This document shows, piece by piece, positions 14,490 to 22,373 of a stretch of DNA of 33,021 bases (positions are counted from its first letter, which is position 1; every line of letters begins with the position of its first letter). Both the position numbers and the translations under genes were made by a program. The stretch covers positions 1 through 33,021 of IMG/VR virus record IMGVR_UViG_3300044613_003806, one strand, 5' to 3'. The DNA is from a virus. The notes beneath the pieces were generated by a model. The model made no database searches. It saw nothing but the letters and a program-made list of their open reading frames with translations, and was not told where the DNA came from.

Positions 14490-14580
14490 GTTGCCAGAGA
14501 TGGTGGTTCCTGAGTAATACGATGGAGATTACTTCGAAACCTCCAAAAGGATTACGTGGAACTACTCCACCACCTCTGAC
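14490..14580 (-). ncRNA. Structured RNA: leader or small RNA between two late promoters
   Basis: On the minus strand CAGAGGTGGTGG (14578-14567) pairs with CCACCATCTCTG (14506-14495) over twelve positions, one a G-U. The plus strand would have an A-C mismatch there, so the RNA is probably leftward. Inside, TTCC pairs with GGAA next to the main stem, and GGAG with CTCC forms a smaller hairpin; GTAAT occurs twice and can pair with ATTAC. The predicted start from TATAAATA at 14586-14593 falls at 14580, two bases outside the stem. No convincing gene is present in this gap, though a 32-codon plus-strand frame exists at 14522. I recognise no known RNA family. Confidence 0.5.
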
Positions 14581-14585
14581 AAAAA

Positions 14586-14593
14586 TATTTATA
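14586..14593 (-). promoter_or_regulatory. T4-type late promoter (distal)
   Basis: Exact TATAAATA on the minus strand in a 159-base gap between PurA and the RuvC-like gene. The predicted start about six bases downstream is 14580, the foot of the twelve-pair stem. Confidence 0.6.
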
Positions 14594-14626
14594 TTAGCAG
14601 AGTATTTTGTTTACTATTAAATGCGT

Positions 14627-15628
14627 TTATTTATTTCTATCGAAATTAACGTCTTCTTTATTTCCTGAAAAGACTATTGTTAAATTCAATTTAGAAAGTG
14701 CGTTGCGTATAAATTCTTTCATTTCTTCAATGGTTGAAAACTCATATAAGAAAGTTTTATAGTATAGTTTGAATTGGCCAACTTGTTCTAAAACATCGCA
14801 CTTATTGATTATCAAATAATCACAGCCAGAAAGTTTAATTGAATCTATAAGTTTATCCATATTTAACCAATTAACCAATCTGCGTCTTCCTGTAGTGGAA
14901 CCATATTCTTGACCCAAATCAATGATCTTATTCAGGACTTCATCATTCCACAAACTTTCTGGAAATAAAGGATCAACTCCGCTCTTTGTGTCATAAATTT
15001 TCGCAACGCCAATTAAGCGTCCTATCTTTTTGGGAGAGAAGCCCAAAGAGCATGCTGCATAAGGCATGGTCGTGCTGCTGGTGACATATGGATAATCACC
15101 GTGATCAATATCCAACCAAACACTTTGTGCTCCTTCACACAAAACTTTTCCAGACAATTTATTATCCCATAGATATTTTTTCTCCAATACAGATTTTGCC
15201 TGCTTACCACAACGAAGCATTTTATCGGCGTAGCAAGGAGCAATACCTTGGCCCGTTGTTCCAAGTTTTGCTTTTAATTCATTCAAATCTTTTTGAACAT
15301 GCTCCTCTGTAATGATATGAGCATTGGGTGAAACTTTTATTAAGGAAGTGTCAAAACCACTCTTTTCAATATAGGACAATTCTTCAAAAAATTTATCAAC
15401 ATGCAATACACAACCAGGACCAATTATTGATTTTTTATTTTTAAAAACACCACAAGGAATTATGTGTGTCTTGTATTTTACGCCATTGATGTAAACAGTA
15501 TGCCCTGCATTCGGGCCACCATTCCATCGACAAACATAATCGTAATCGTTCGCGATTGCATTTGAAATCTTCCCTTTTCCTTCATCGCCCCAAGCCAATC
15601 CGTAAATTATATCAACATAATCAATCAT
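14627..15628 (-). CDS. purA: Adenylosuccinate synthetase, short phage form
   Basis: 333 residues; makes adenylosuccinate from IMP and aspartate with GTP, the first step to AMP. Family signatures are intact: WGDEGKGK (13-20) with catalytic Asp15, GGPNAGHT (37-44) with His43, GTTGQGIAP (123-131), EGAQSVWLDIDHGDYPYVTSS (165-185), TTGRRR (245-250) and NKCDVL (275-280). Bacterial PurA is about 430 residues, so this is the short form seen in archaea and phages. Phage PurZ, which serves 2-aminoadenine genomes, has the catalytic Asp replaced; here it is kept, favouring the IMP reaction. The start ATG 15628 follows GAAGGGA. It is the last gene of the nucleotide/replication operon. Confidence 0.9.
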   Translation of the reverse strand: MIDYVDIIYGLAWGDEGKGKISNAIANDYDYVCRWNGGPNAGHTVYINGVKYKTHIIPCGVFKNKKSIIGPGCVLHVDKFFEELSYIEKSGFDTSLIKVSPNAHIITEEHVQKDLNELKAKLGTTGQGIAPCYADKMLRCGKQAKSVLEKKYLWDNKLSGKVLCEGAQSVWLDIDHGDYPYVTSSTTMPYAACSLGFSPKKIGRLIGVAKIYDTKSGVDPLFPESLWNDEVLNKIIDLGQEYGSTTGRRRLVNWLNMDKLIDSIKLSGCDYLIINKCDVLEQVGQFKLYYKTFLYEFSTIEEMKEFIRNALSKLNLTIVFSGNKEDVNFDRNK

Positions 15629-15647
15629 ATAGATTCCCTTCAGGTAG

Positions 15648-15681
15648 AATTCCCCCCTCTCATTTAAGAGAAGGGGGAATT
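15648..15681 (-). other. GC-rich hairpin between tRNA-Asn and purA
   Basis: AATTCCCCC and its complement GGGGGAATT flank a second stem CTC/GAG with a six-base loop, giving a long hairpin that starts seven bases after the tRNA. There is no U-tract on either strand, so it is more likely a processing, stabilising or attenuating element for the purA message than a simple terminator. Confidence 0.6.
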
Positions 15682-15687
15682 TAGATG

Positions 15688-15761
15688 CTCCTCGGGTTGG
15701 GATCGAACCAACGACATCAAAATTAACAGTTTTGCGCTGCTACCAGCTGAGCTACCGAGGA
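15688..15761 (-). tRNA. tRNA-Asn (GTT)
   Basis: On the minus strand: acceptor TCCTCGG/CCGAGGA, TA at 8-9, D-arm starting GCTC with AGCTGGTAG loop, anticodon arm CAAAA/TTTTG with loop CTGTTAA (anticodon GTT), variable ATGTC, T-arm GTTGG/CCAAC with loop TTCGATC, and discriminator G as in bacterial tRNA-Asn. CCA is not encoded. The D-stem has only three pairs because position 13 faces a C. It lies between nrdJ and purA, reading in the same direction, and must be excised from the operon transcript. Confidence 0.95.
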
Positions 15762-15768
15762 TTGTAAA

Positions 15769-17658
15769 TTACACTATCTGACAACCTCCTGCGCTACAAG
15801 CAAACTCCTTTGCAGCCTCGGTGTTGTCTTCTGCTTCGTATTTAGACAACTCTTTAAAGTTGACTTTGATCTTTGGGTGAGCAGCATACGTTGCAGAATC
15901 AATTTGTTCAAATGGAGCCTGAGCGTATGTGTGACTATCGCCACCAGGCAAGAATGAAATGCCTGTTGCAACATCAAAGTTTTCCCAGAGCCACTGACCA
16001 ACTTCAAGGAATTCAGAATCCTTATAGTTGACAGTGATGGAAGGCTTGTGGTGGCAGTAATGCTCTTGATAAGTCTTCCATAGATCCAAGTGATCCAATG
16101 CACGAAGATCCTCTGTGGTAATTGTGCCCTTCGGAGCCTTCATTGCAAACGTGAAAACCGCAGTATTACCAGGATTGATTACATCGTCTTCACATGGAAC
16201 TCCTTGATCTTTCATCAAGTTATAAATTGGATCTTTCTTGTCGATACGAATTCTACGATAATAATAATCTGCGTATCGTGGGTGAAGACCTGAAGCAGAA
16301 TCTACCAAACAAGAGGTTGTACCTTCTGGTTTGACACAGGTGATAGACTTGCTTGGATTAATACCAAGCTTCTCCGCCCACTTAAGGTTTGTGGCGGTAG
16401 CGTGATCACGAAGGGTTTCAAGTAGCCGGATCAATTTTGGCTTTCCCTCAAGACCACTGGTAAGTTTATTGTCGTAAATACCAGTCATGCTGACACCAAG
16501 AAGTCTTTCATCCTCACAGTTCTGCTTCCATTCAGGACGCAAATATGGGAAGTTTGTAAAGGTAGATTGAACAGTACCGATGATGGTTGCGATTTCAATC
16601 TTCTTCTTCAACGTTGCTGCTGTATCGTCAGGACGAACAACAACAGTAGAAAGATTGCAGAATTCAAATGGTTTGAGAATAATCTCTGAGCATGGGTTTG
16701 TACCATACTCACAGTTTTCTTCTCTACCCCATCTAGCTGCTTGCTCTTGTAAAGCCTTGCGGTTAATCATTCCACGCTCACCGCTGTGGCTGTTGTATAG
16801 TGAGGTCCATTCCTCAAGGAATTGTCCCATCGGTGGGCGACCACGGTATACAGCAGAGTTGTTGGCATAGGAACGAGCACCAGCATGTTCCCACCAAGCA
16901 CCACTCTTACAGAGAGCCATTTCGCGATCAGAAAGATCGCTCAATGAAATCATTGCAGAACGGCGAACACCACCAACAATTACAGCGTTAGCAATAGCAC
17001 AGCAAACATCATGGCACTCAAGAGCAGTAAGTCTACGGCCTTGTGCATTGTAAAAGATCTTGACAATGAACTTGAATAGATTGTCAAGAGGAGCAGGGCC
17101 GCTGGCACGTCCACCGAATGTCTTCAAGCGAGCACCTGCAGGACGAATCTTGCTGAGATCCCACTTGACATGGCGACCCGCATAAAGATGCTCAATCAAG
17201 AACTTAACAGCATTTCCCCAACCTTCTTTGGAGTCTTCAACGACATAAGTGATGTTGAATGCTTTTTCAATTTTGTTTGCAACTGTTGGAAGCTTATCTG
17301 TGTATTGATGTTCAACGGAATAACCAACTCCAGTTCCGTTCATCAAAACAACAAATAACTCAGCAAAAGATTGAACAGAATCAATCGGTAAATAAGAACA
17401 ATTGTACAAACAAGTATTGTCATGATCTAGTGCTGGTCCCGCAGTCATTAGACTGCGCATGGATGGAAGAACCTCAAGATTCAGAATTGCTTCCTTGACA
17501 TCAGGACGCTCTGCAAGTTGAGGAACCTTGTTTGTAAAATAATTCCACCAACGCTCTACGCACTCTTCCCAAGTTTCTCTGCGATTGTAATCAGGAAGCC
17601 ATCGTGAGTAACGAGAAATAAAAATAAACGATTGAAACGGTGATAAAACTTCTGCCAT
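15769..17658 (-). CDS. nrdJ: Class II (B12-dependent) ribonucleotide reductase, monomeric type
   Basis: 629 residues; reduces ribonucleotides (triphosphates in the best-known monomeric family member) to deoxyribonucleotides using adenosylcobalamin. Key parts: SMRSLMTAGPAL (66-77), Cys83 in NTCLYNC paired with Cys334 in FEFCNLSTVV as the likely active-site redox couple, NPCSEI with thiyl Cys323 and Glu325, VKPEGTTS (442-449), HPRYADYYYRRIR (459-471), and the C-terminal CSAGGC (621-626) that re-reduces the site. Length and order fit the monomeric NrdJ family, slightly shortened. AAGGAG precedes ATG 17658. A B12 enzyme needs no oxygen and relies on host cobalamin. It follows thyX and precedes tRNA-Asn. 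Confidence 0.93.
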   Translation of the reverse strand: MAEVLSPFQSFIFISRYSRWLPDYNRRETWEECVERWWNYFTNKVPQLAERPDVKEAILNLEVLPSMRSLMTAGPALDHDNTCLYNCSYLPIDSVQSFAELFVVLMNGTGVGYSVEHQYTDKLPTVANKIEKAFNITYVVEDSKEGWGNAVKFLIEHLYAGRHVKWDLSKIRPAGARLKTFGGRASGPAPLDNLFKFIVKIFYNAQGRRLTALECHDVCCAIANAVIVGGVRRSAMISLSDLSDREMALCKSGAWWEHAGARSYANNSAVYRGRPPMGQFLEEWTSLYNSHSGERGMINRKALQEQAARWGREENCEYGTNPCSEIILKPFEFCNLSTVVVRPDDTAATLKKKIEIATIIGTVQSTFTNFPYLRPEWKQNCEDERLLGVSMTGIYDNKLTSGLEGKPKLIRLLETLRDHATATNLKWAEKLGINPSKSITCVKPEGTTSCLVDSASGLHPRYADYYYRRIRIDKKDPIYNLMKDQGVPCEDDVINPGNTAVFTFAMKAPKGTITTEDLRALDHLDLWKTYQEHYCHHKPSITVNYKDSEFLEVGQWLWENFDVATGISFLPGGDSHTYAQAPFEQIDSATYAAHPKIKVNFKELSKYEAEDNTEAAKEFACSAGGCQIV

Positions 17659-17684
17659 ATTTTTAGACTCCTTGGTTGGTGTCT

Positions 17685-18389
17685 TTATTTAGTTGTTAAA
17701 GTATGCCACGAAACTGGGAAAAGTGGAGCAATTATTTTGTCAATTGCTTCAGCAAATTTTTGAATTTCCCACTGTGCGTGACTGTCGATTCTCAGGTTAT
17801 AAACGCGGGCAAATGCGTAGAGAGAACCAGTCCACACAAATTCCGTATAAGTTCCTTGTGGCAAAATTGAACGTGCTTGCTCAGGAGCAACACCATCTGC
17901 CAACAAACGATTGTAAAGATCAATACATTCTTTTGCAACACCTTCATATTCCTGGCGCATTTTAATACAGATATCTATATCTTCAATTGCACCACTGCTT
18001 CCCTGTTTTGCACCATCGGTGGGGGCAGCTCTCCAAAAGGGAACATAAACTTCTGGTTCAAATGTTACATATCTTCGACTAACTTCATTCATGGTAAGAC
18101 CGATTTGGTGTTTACCAAGTTGAGCCCTTACAAAGATTGGACACTTTATTCTAAGACTTATTTGCGGATGGCAAAACGGAGTAAAGTGATTATGTTTTGC
18201 CAAATATGAAATAAGTTTTGTGTCTCTCTCAGAAAGCTTTCCATCTTGGAGTTTGCTTTCTTTATTGAAAGAAACTCTGGCTGCGTTGACAACGCTGATA
18301 TCAGAACCCATGTGTTCAATAAGTTGAACGTGACCATAGTCAAGTACTGGTACTTTAGTCTGCTCCAGAAGCTTTTGTGTTGCCACCAT
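17685..18389 (-). CDS. thyX: Flavin-dependent thymidylate synthase ThyX
   Basis: 234 residues; makes dTMP from dUMP with FAD, NADPH and methylene-tetrahydrofolate. Family features include the N-terminal VNAARVSF (34-41), HNHFTPFCHPQISLRIKCPIFVRAQ (66-90), and the signature region KHQIGLTMNEVSRRY (93-107). The usual ThyX signature begins RHR and has seven residues before the Ser; here it is KHQ with eight, a variant I recall from other phage enzymes. The C terminus (SLYAFARVYNLRIDSHAQWEIQ) is typical: R and H for dUMP and tetramer contacts. Together with dUTPase and NrdJ it supplies thymidine nucleotides. It overlaps the upstream small gene by 35 bases, showing coupling. Confidence 0.9.
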   Translation of the reverse strand: MVATQKLLEQTKVPVLDYGHVQLIEHMGSDISVVNAARVSFNKESKLQDGKLSERDTKLISYLAKHNHFTPFCHPQISLRIKCPIFVRAQLGKHQIGLTMNEVSRRYVTFEPEVYVPFWRAAPTDGAKQGSSGAIEDIDICIKMRQEYEGVAKECIDLYNRLLADGVAPEQARSILPQGTYTEFVWTGSLYAFARVYNLRIDSHAQWEIQKFAEAIDKIIAPLFPVSWHTLTTK

Positions 18390-18594
18390 TTAGCTCATCC
18401 TCTTCATCATTATCTACAAGTTCAACTTTTACACCAGGAATCTTTGTGAAGTCAGCAGCATATTCTCTTGCCTTATTCCAAAGTTGTGGATCCATCTCTT
18501 TTACGTATTCACCAAATCTATAAACAAATGTTAAGTAGGCTTGGCTTGCTTTTTCCATATCTTCATCAGATATGTCATCATTTTCATTACTCAT
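18355..18594 (-). CDS. Small acidic hypothetical protein
   Basis: 79 residues, strongly acidic at both ends (MSNENDDISDEDMEKA; ELVDNDEEDELNGG), with a helical aromatic centre (AYLTFVYRFGEYVKEMDPQLWNKAREYAADF). AAGAAGG precedes ATG 18594. It begins two bases after the primase gene and overlaps thyX by 35 bases, in a different frame, which argues that both are real and translated in sequence. The long overlap could limit thyX translation. No recognised domain. Acidic helical proteins at this place could mimic DNA or bind replication enzymes, but nothing shows it. Confidence 0.7.
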   Translation of the reverse strand: MSNENDDISDEDMEKASQAYLTFVYRFGEYVKEMDPQLWNKAREYAADFTKIPGVKVELVDNDEEDELNGGNTKASGAD

Positions 18595-18595
18595 T

Positions 18596-19606
18596 TTAAA
18601 CCTTCTTCCAATAAGTATACTTCATCTTAGCCTTAAGTCCAGAATAAACATTGTTGATAATAATTTTGAGTGTGGTTGGCAAACCATAAGCCAAAACCAT
18701 ATCATTGATGTCTTTGTTATTTAGTTCTTCCGGCCAAATGACTACATTTCTTCCTGCATCGATATATTTACCAATTAATGTAGCAATCTCTGTGTTACGT
18801 GGTTCATTGTCAAAAATGAATACCACATTTGACTTTTCAATCTTTTCTGGCAATTTATCCAACCATCCAGCCCCCTGCATTGCTACCGCATTTGGAATAA
18901 ACATGGAATCAATTGGACCCTCAGTAACATAGACTGTTTCCCGAGGATTTACTTTTTCCAGTCCGTACCAGAGCCTTTCTTGCCCTTCTTTTTTGAGAGT
19001 AATGTAGCGAATTTTTTCATTTTCTTTCCTACTTTTTCTATACTCTTCTGTTTGGTCGAATACACGTCCTTGTACGCCAATAAGTTCCCCATTCTGGTCG
19101 TAGAATGGAATGACGAGTCTGGCTTCCTTGGATCCAACTTTTTCAAAAGATTGCATGACTTTACTAAAATCGCTGCAGTAATAAAAATTATTATACTTTT
19201 CTTTTGGTATTTGTCTAGATTTAACATATTGTACTGCCTTGTGATTCTCGTTTAATAGGTCAAGCCGCGTTCCAAGGTCAGTGAATATCGGAACACGTTT
19301 TTCTTGTTTGGGTTTGATGATTGGCTCTGGATTTTTTTCTTTGAATACTTCAAATGAGTATTCCTTGCAGAGAGATGGGCTGATACTTTCAAGAACAGAA
19401 TATAGATTACAGGTAAAACCGCAATTGTGGCATTTGTAAACATAATGGCCTTTGTGCTCAAAGAAGTAGCCCCTTGTCTTGGCCTTGTTCTTCTTTGAGT
19501 CGCCACACTTAAAACATCTACATGTGGCTAGGGTTTCTTTTTTCCACTTAAACTTGTCAAGTGAACCAGAAACCAAATTTACATACTTCTTGTCAATATA
19601 TAGCAT
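18596..19606 (-). CDS. DNA primase, T4 gp61 type
   Basis: 336 residues. A zinc finger stands at the N terminus: CRCFKCGDSKK (Cys31, Cys34) and YKCHNCGF (Cys59, Cys62). The TOPRIM catalytic core follows: IPFYDQNGELIGVQGRVFD (166-184), VYVTEGPIDSMFI (225-237, Glu229 and Asp233) and VVFIFDNEPRN (261-271, Asp266). It makes RNA primers for lagging-strand synthesis together with the helicase encoded just upstream, as gp61 does with gp41 in T4. The ATG shares its last base region with the helicase stop (overlap of one base). All metal-binding residues look intact. Confidence 0.9.
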   Translation of the reverse strand: MLYIDKKYVNLVSGSLDKFKWKKETLATCRCFKCGDSKKNKAKTRGYFFEHKGHYVYKCHNCGFTCNLYSVLESISPSLCKEYSFEVFKEKNPEPIIKPKQEKRVPIFTDLGTRLDLLNENHKAVQYVKSRQIPKEKYNNFYYCSDFSKVMQSFEKVGSKEARLVIPFYDQNGELIGVQGRVFDQTEEYRKSRKENEKIRYITLKKEGQERLWYGLEKVNPRETVYVTEGPIDSMFIPNAVAMQGAGWLDKLPEKIEKSNVVFIFDNEPRNTEIATLIGKYIDAGRNVVIWPEELNNKDINDMVLAYGLPTTLKIIINNVYSGLKAKMKYTYWKKV

Positions 19607-21021
19607 TACTTGGCACCTTCGAAGGTCCAGTTAACTACTTTATTCTTTTTCTTTCCGAATTGTGGATCAAATGCTTTACCATCTGAACCAGAACCCAATA
19701 CCTCTTCATCTGTATTGTTTGCATTGATCAAGTTATTATTGTTGTTGTCAACATCATAAAACTTCATCTTTGACTTGTTAACACCAACCAAAAACTTACG
19801 GTTCTTGGTGAGATCGTTTCCCCGATTCTTCAACTGCTTGACCATAATTTGACCAGCCTCAGCAAGTTCTTCATTTTCAATAAGAGCAAAGAAGAAATCT
19901 GCAGTCTGAGGCAAACCAAAACTTTCAGATGTATCTGTCATCTCCATGTCGCTGCTCTTTGCACCTTCACGGTTAACTTGCGTAGCAGTCCATAGAGGAA
20001 TGTTGTATTGCTTTGCCAAACCACGAAGTTCTTCTGCAATGCCTTTTACATATGTGTAACTATTCATACCATTGCCCATCTTAAATCTTGCACAGGCACA
20101 AATATTCAAATAGTCAACAAAGATTACATCAGGAGTAAACTTCTTCTTGATCTTAAGTTCTTCAAGAAGATTACGGAAGTGTGTTACGTTCGCAGCAGCC
20201 GTAGGATATTCCTTGATGATAAGTTTGCCACGGCAAGTCTTCTTTAGGTTTTCAATCTTTGCGTCATACTGTGTATGTGGCATTTGTTCCAAAGTATGAA
20301 TATCAATATCAAGGAGATTTGCATCAATTCGTTTGGCAATCTCTTCTTCTGCCATCTCAAGAGTGACATAAAGAACATTAAGATTTTGAGATAAACAGGC
20401 TGCAGCATGATGACAAAGGAAAGCACTCTTACCGACACCAGATGCCGCCATTACAACATTTAAAGTCTTCTTGCGTGTTCCACCTCTTGTAATCGTATTG
20501 AACATCTCCAGGTCAAAAGGAACCTTCTCTTCAACTCTGTGATAATATTCATAGCGCTCATCAACATCTTCAAGGAAGTCGTGGCCTACGCGAGTGTCGA
20601 AAGATACAGACAAGGCTTTAGACATGATTTCAGGAATTGCATTCTGTGTCTTTTCTTTGTCTTTGCCTTCGATGATCCCAATGGATTCCATGATACCATT
20701 GTATATGGCTTTTTCTTTGCAAAACTTTTCAGTGTTCTCAACTAGCCATATAGTATCTGACTTCTCGCCCTCTTTATACATCTCATCGGCTATGGAAACA
20801 CAACGTTTGAATTCTGTTTCACCTAAATCTTTTTCATTCTCAAGTGAAATAAGAATAGCATCTTTGGTTGGAATGTTATTATACTTCAGAATAAACTTAC
20901 TGGAGATATTAAATACTGTTCGCTCCGACTTATCGTGAAAATACTCCTCACGAAGGAACGGAACAACCTTTCTTGCGTACTCCTCATTGAGTACCAAGTT
21001 CTTTAGAATTACTGTTTCCAT
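19606..21021 (-). CDS. Replicative DNA helicase, DnaB/T4 gp41 type
   Basis: 471 residues. The N-terminal domain (1-140) is helical as in gp41 and binds primase. The RecA-like motor shows Walker A AASGVGKS (192-199), LYVTLEMAEEEIAKR (217-231, with the catalytic Glu), Walker B VIFVDYLN (299-306), and WTATQVNREG (344-353). The C terminus has an Asn run (YDVDNNNNNLINANN) and an acidic/Gly linker before a basic-aromatic end. It unwinds the fork as a hexamer. A promoter (21028-21055) precedes it in a 37-base gap with its -10 box six bases before the ATG and no Shine-Dalgarno sequence, predicting a leaderless message. Confidence 0.92.
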   Translation of the reverse strand: METVILKNLVLNEEYARKVVPFLREEYFHDKSERTVFNISSKFILKYNNIPTKDAILISLENEKDLGETEFKRCVSIADEMYKEGEKSDTIWLVENTEKFCKEKAIYNGIMESIGIIEGKDKEKTQNAIPEIMSKALSVSFDTRVGHDFLEDVDERYEYYHRVEEKVPFDLEMFNTITRGGTRKKTLNVVMAASGVGKSAFLCHHAAACLSQNLNVLYVTLEMAEEEIAKRIDANLLDIDIHTLEQMPHTQYDAKIENLKKTCRGKLIIKEYPTAAANVTHFRNLLEELKIKKKFTPDVIFVDYLNICACARFKMGNGMNSYTYVKGIAEELRGLAKQYNIPLWTATQVNREGAKSSDMEMTDTSESFGLPQTADFFFALIENEELAEAGQIMVKQLKNRGNDLTKNRKFLVGVNKSKMKFYDVDNNNNNLINANNTDEEVLGSGSDGKAFDPQFGKKKNKVVNWTFEGAK

Positions 21022-21027
21022 GATTTC

Positions 21028-21055
21028 AGTATACTTTCAATTTGGTCTATGTCCA
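21028..21055 (-). promoter_or_regulatory. Sigma70-type early promoter of the helicase gene
   Basis: TGGACA (21055-21050), 16-base spacer, TATACT (21033-21028) on the minus strand, then six bases to ATG 21021. The geometry is identical to the promoters at 934 and 28718. Confidence 0.7.
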
Positions 21056-21058
21056 CCA

Positions 21059-21367
21059 TTAATCAATGTGAACATCATCCTCTAAATCTACTGGTTCTTG
21101 TTCAGCGATATTTTTTTCAACAATGTCAACAAAAATTTCACCAATTGTTTGAGTAAAATCTTTGTCTTGCTGATTAAACCCTTCAGGCGCTTCTACCATA
21201 GTGATGTCCATGTTAACGTTGAGTTCTCCGCTCTCAGTTTCATTCAAAGAAATCTTTCCATATCTGTATACGATTCCTTTGTACGTTCCCTCTAAAATTT
21301 CAATAGGACACGTATCATGCCCAATCATTGATTCGTCTTTGAATTTATATTCAGGAATTTTGGCCAT
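21059..21367 (-). CDS. Acidic hypothetical protein between uvsX and helicase
   Basis: 102 residues from ATG 21367 (MAKIPEYKFKDES), which lies inside the end of uvsX with 17 bases of overlap; a longer in-frame start at 21394 is less likely. The protein looks like a small beta-rich domain (IEILEGTYKGIVYRYGKISLNE; LNVNMDITMVEAP) followed by a helix and an acidic tail (PVDLEDDVHID). Marine T4-like phages often have a small unknown gene at this position between uvsX and the helicase, so synteny supports it. A partner of UvsX or the helicase is plausible (T4 uses UvsY and gp59), but no similarity is visible to me. Confidence 0.75.
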   Translation of the reverse strand: MAKIPEYKFKDESMIGHDTCPIEILEGTYKGIVYRYGKISLNETESGELNVNMDITMVEAPEGFNQQDKDFTQTIGEIFVDIVEKNIAEQEPVDLEDDVHID

Positions 21368-22373
21368 ACTTAAAGTCTTTCTGCACTTCTGCATCCAACT
21401 TATCTAGGATTTCTTTTGTGAAGTATTTTTCAGGTTCATCATCAATATTTTTTTCAAACACTTTAGAACCATCGGGCAATTCAATGCGAGTGGACACTTT
21501 CTTAAAAATATTATACTTTAGTGCCAAATCAGTCAAGCCGTAATACCTGCTCAAACCAGATGTATAATTCAATCTGGTTTCAACATTCATGTTTTCTTTG
21601 ACGAAACGATTCTTGTAGTTGGTGCACTTGATAAAATTTCCAACTACACCCTCGTCTGTTTTATCCTTGCTCTTGGAAAGAGTCAAGATATTGCTAGCTG
21701 CATACTTTAGACCGATACCGCCACCAAGTTCCTTGGTTGGAACATAAGCCCCGATAACTTGATAAGTATGGTTGGTCAAAAGCATTGGGATCTTTGCTTT
21801 TCCAAGTTTTAGAGTCAGGACACGGAATGTAGCCTTGGTCTGTTGTGCCTTTGTCATATCACGAACGTTCTTGCCTTCTGCAGAATCGTTCATTTCCTTT
21901 TCGGTGGACAACATACCAAGTGAATCCAAGATCATAAAAACTGGCTTACGCTCGTCTTCAGGCTGCTCAATAATGTCATTGACAATCTTGAGGGCTTGTG
22001 TCTTGAACTCTTCGATTGTAGCAACGGGAATTACCGCTACACGCTCAGGATCAACACCACGGGCAGTAAACATATCAGAAGTTACTGCCTGCTCGGTATC
22101 AAAATAAATCACAACACCATCTTTGTGATCCTTTAGGAACTGGCCTGCGATGCCAATGGCATAGAAGGTCTTTCCCGTTGCTGGATCTCCTGCAAGGCAA
22201 GAGATCTTATTGTTTGGAAGACCACCATAAATTGAACCAGAAAGAAGAGCATTAAGTGCATAAGAACCGGTATCAATAAAACCGGTTACATCTGCTCCAT
22301 CAATGCCATCGGCAACAATTGTGGCGTCTGGATTATTTACTTTGCTTATTAGATTTTTTAGATACTTCGACAT
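21351..22373 (-). CDS. uvsX: RecA-like recombinase UvsX
   Basis: 340 residues. The RecA-type ATPase core has Walker A GDPATGKT (62-69), VVIYFDTEQAVT (87-98, with the catalytic Glu region), Walker B VFMILDSLG (145-153), MLLTNHTYQVIG with the sensor segment, and GGGIGLKYAASNILTL. The short N-terminal and C-terminal parts are those of UvsX rather than host RecA, which is longer at the C terminus. It coats single-stranded DNA and drives strand invasion for recombination-dependent replication and repair in T4-like phages. It overlaps both neighbours by 16-17 bases, so translation is coupled through the cluster. Confidence 0.93.
   Translation of the reverse strand: MSKYLKNLISKVNNPDATIVADGIDGADVTGFIDTGSYALNALLSGSIYGGLPNNKISCLAGDPATGKTFYAIGIAGQFLKDHKDGVVIYFDTEQAVTSDMFTARGVDPERVAVIPVATIEEFKTQALKIVNDIIEQPEDERKPVFMILDSLGMLSTEKEMNDSAEGKNVRDMTKAQQTKATFRVLTLKLGKAKIPMLLTNHTYQVIGAYVPTKELGGGIGLKYAASNILTLSKSKDKTDEGVVGNFIKCTNYKNRFVKENMNVETRLNYTSGLSRYYGLTDLALKYNIFKKVSTRIELPDGSKVFEKNIDDEPEKYFTKEILDKLDAEVQKDFKYGQNS

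Noticed and set aside
14522-14620. 32-codon plus-strand frame in the gap before purA
   Set aside because: No ribosome binding site or promoter in that direction, and the pairing pattern is explained by a minus-strand RNA.
14627-15628. Evidence for a 2-aminoadenine (Z) genome
   Set aside because: The PurA homologue keeps the catalytic Asp, the polymerase is family B and no MazZ- or DatZ-like gene is seen in the window.
4561-17700. CTAAATAA motifs at 4580, 8838 and 17685 as late promoters
   Set aside because: Each coincides with a Lys-stop end of a gene (Pro/Thr-Lys-TAA), so coding constraint explains them as well as promoter function.
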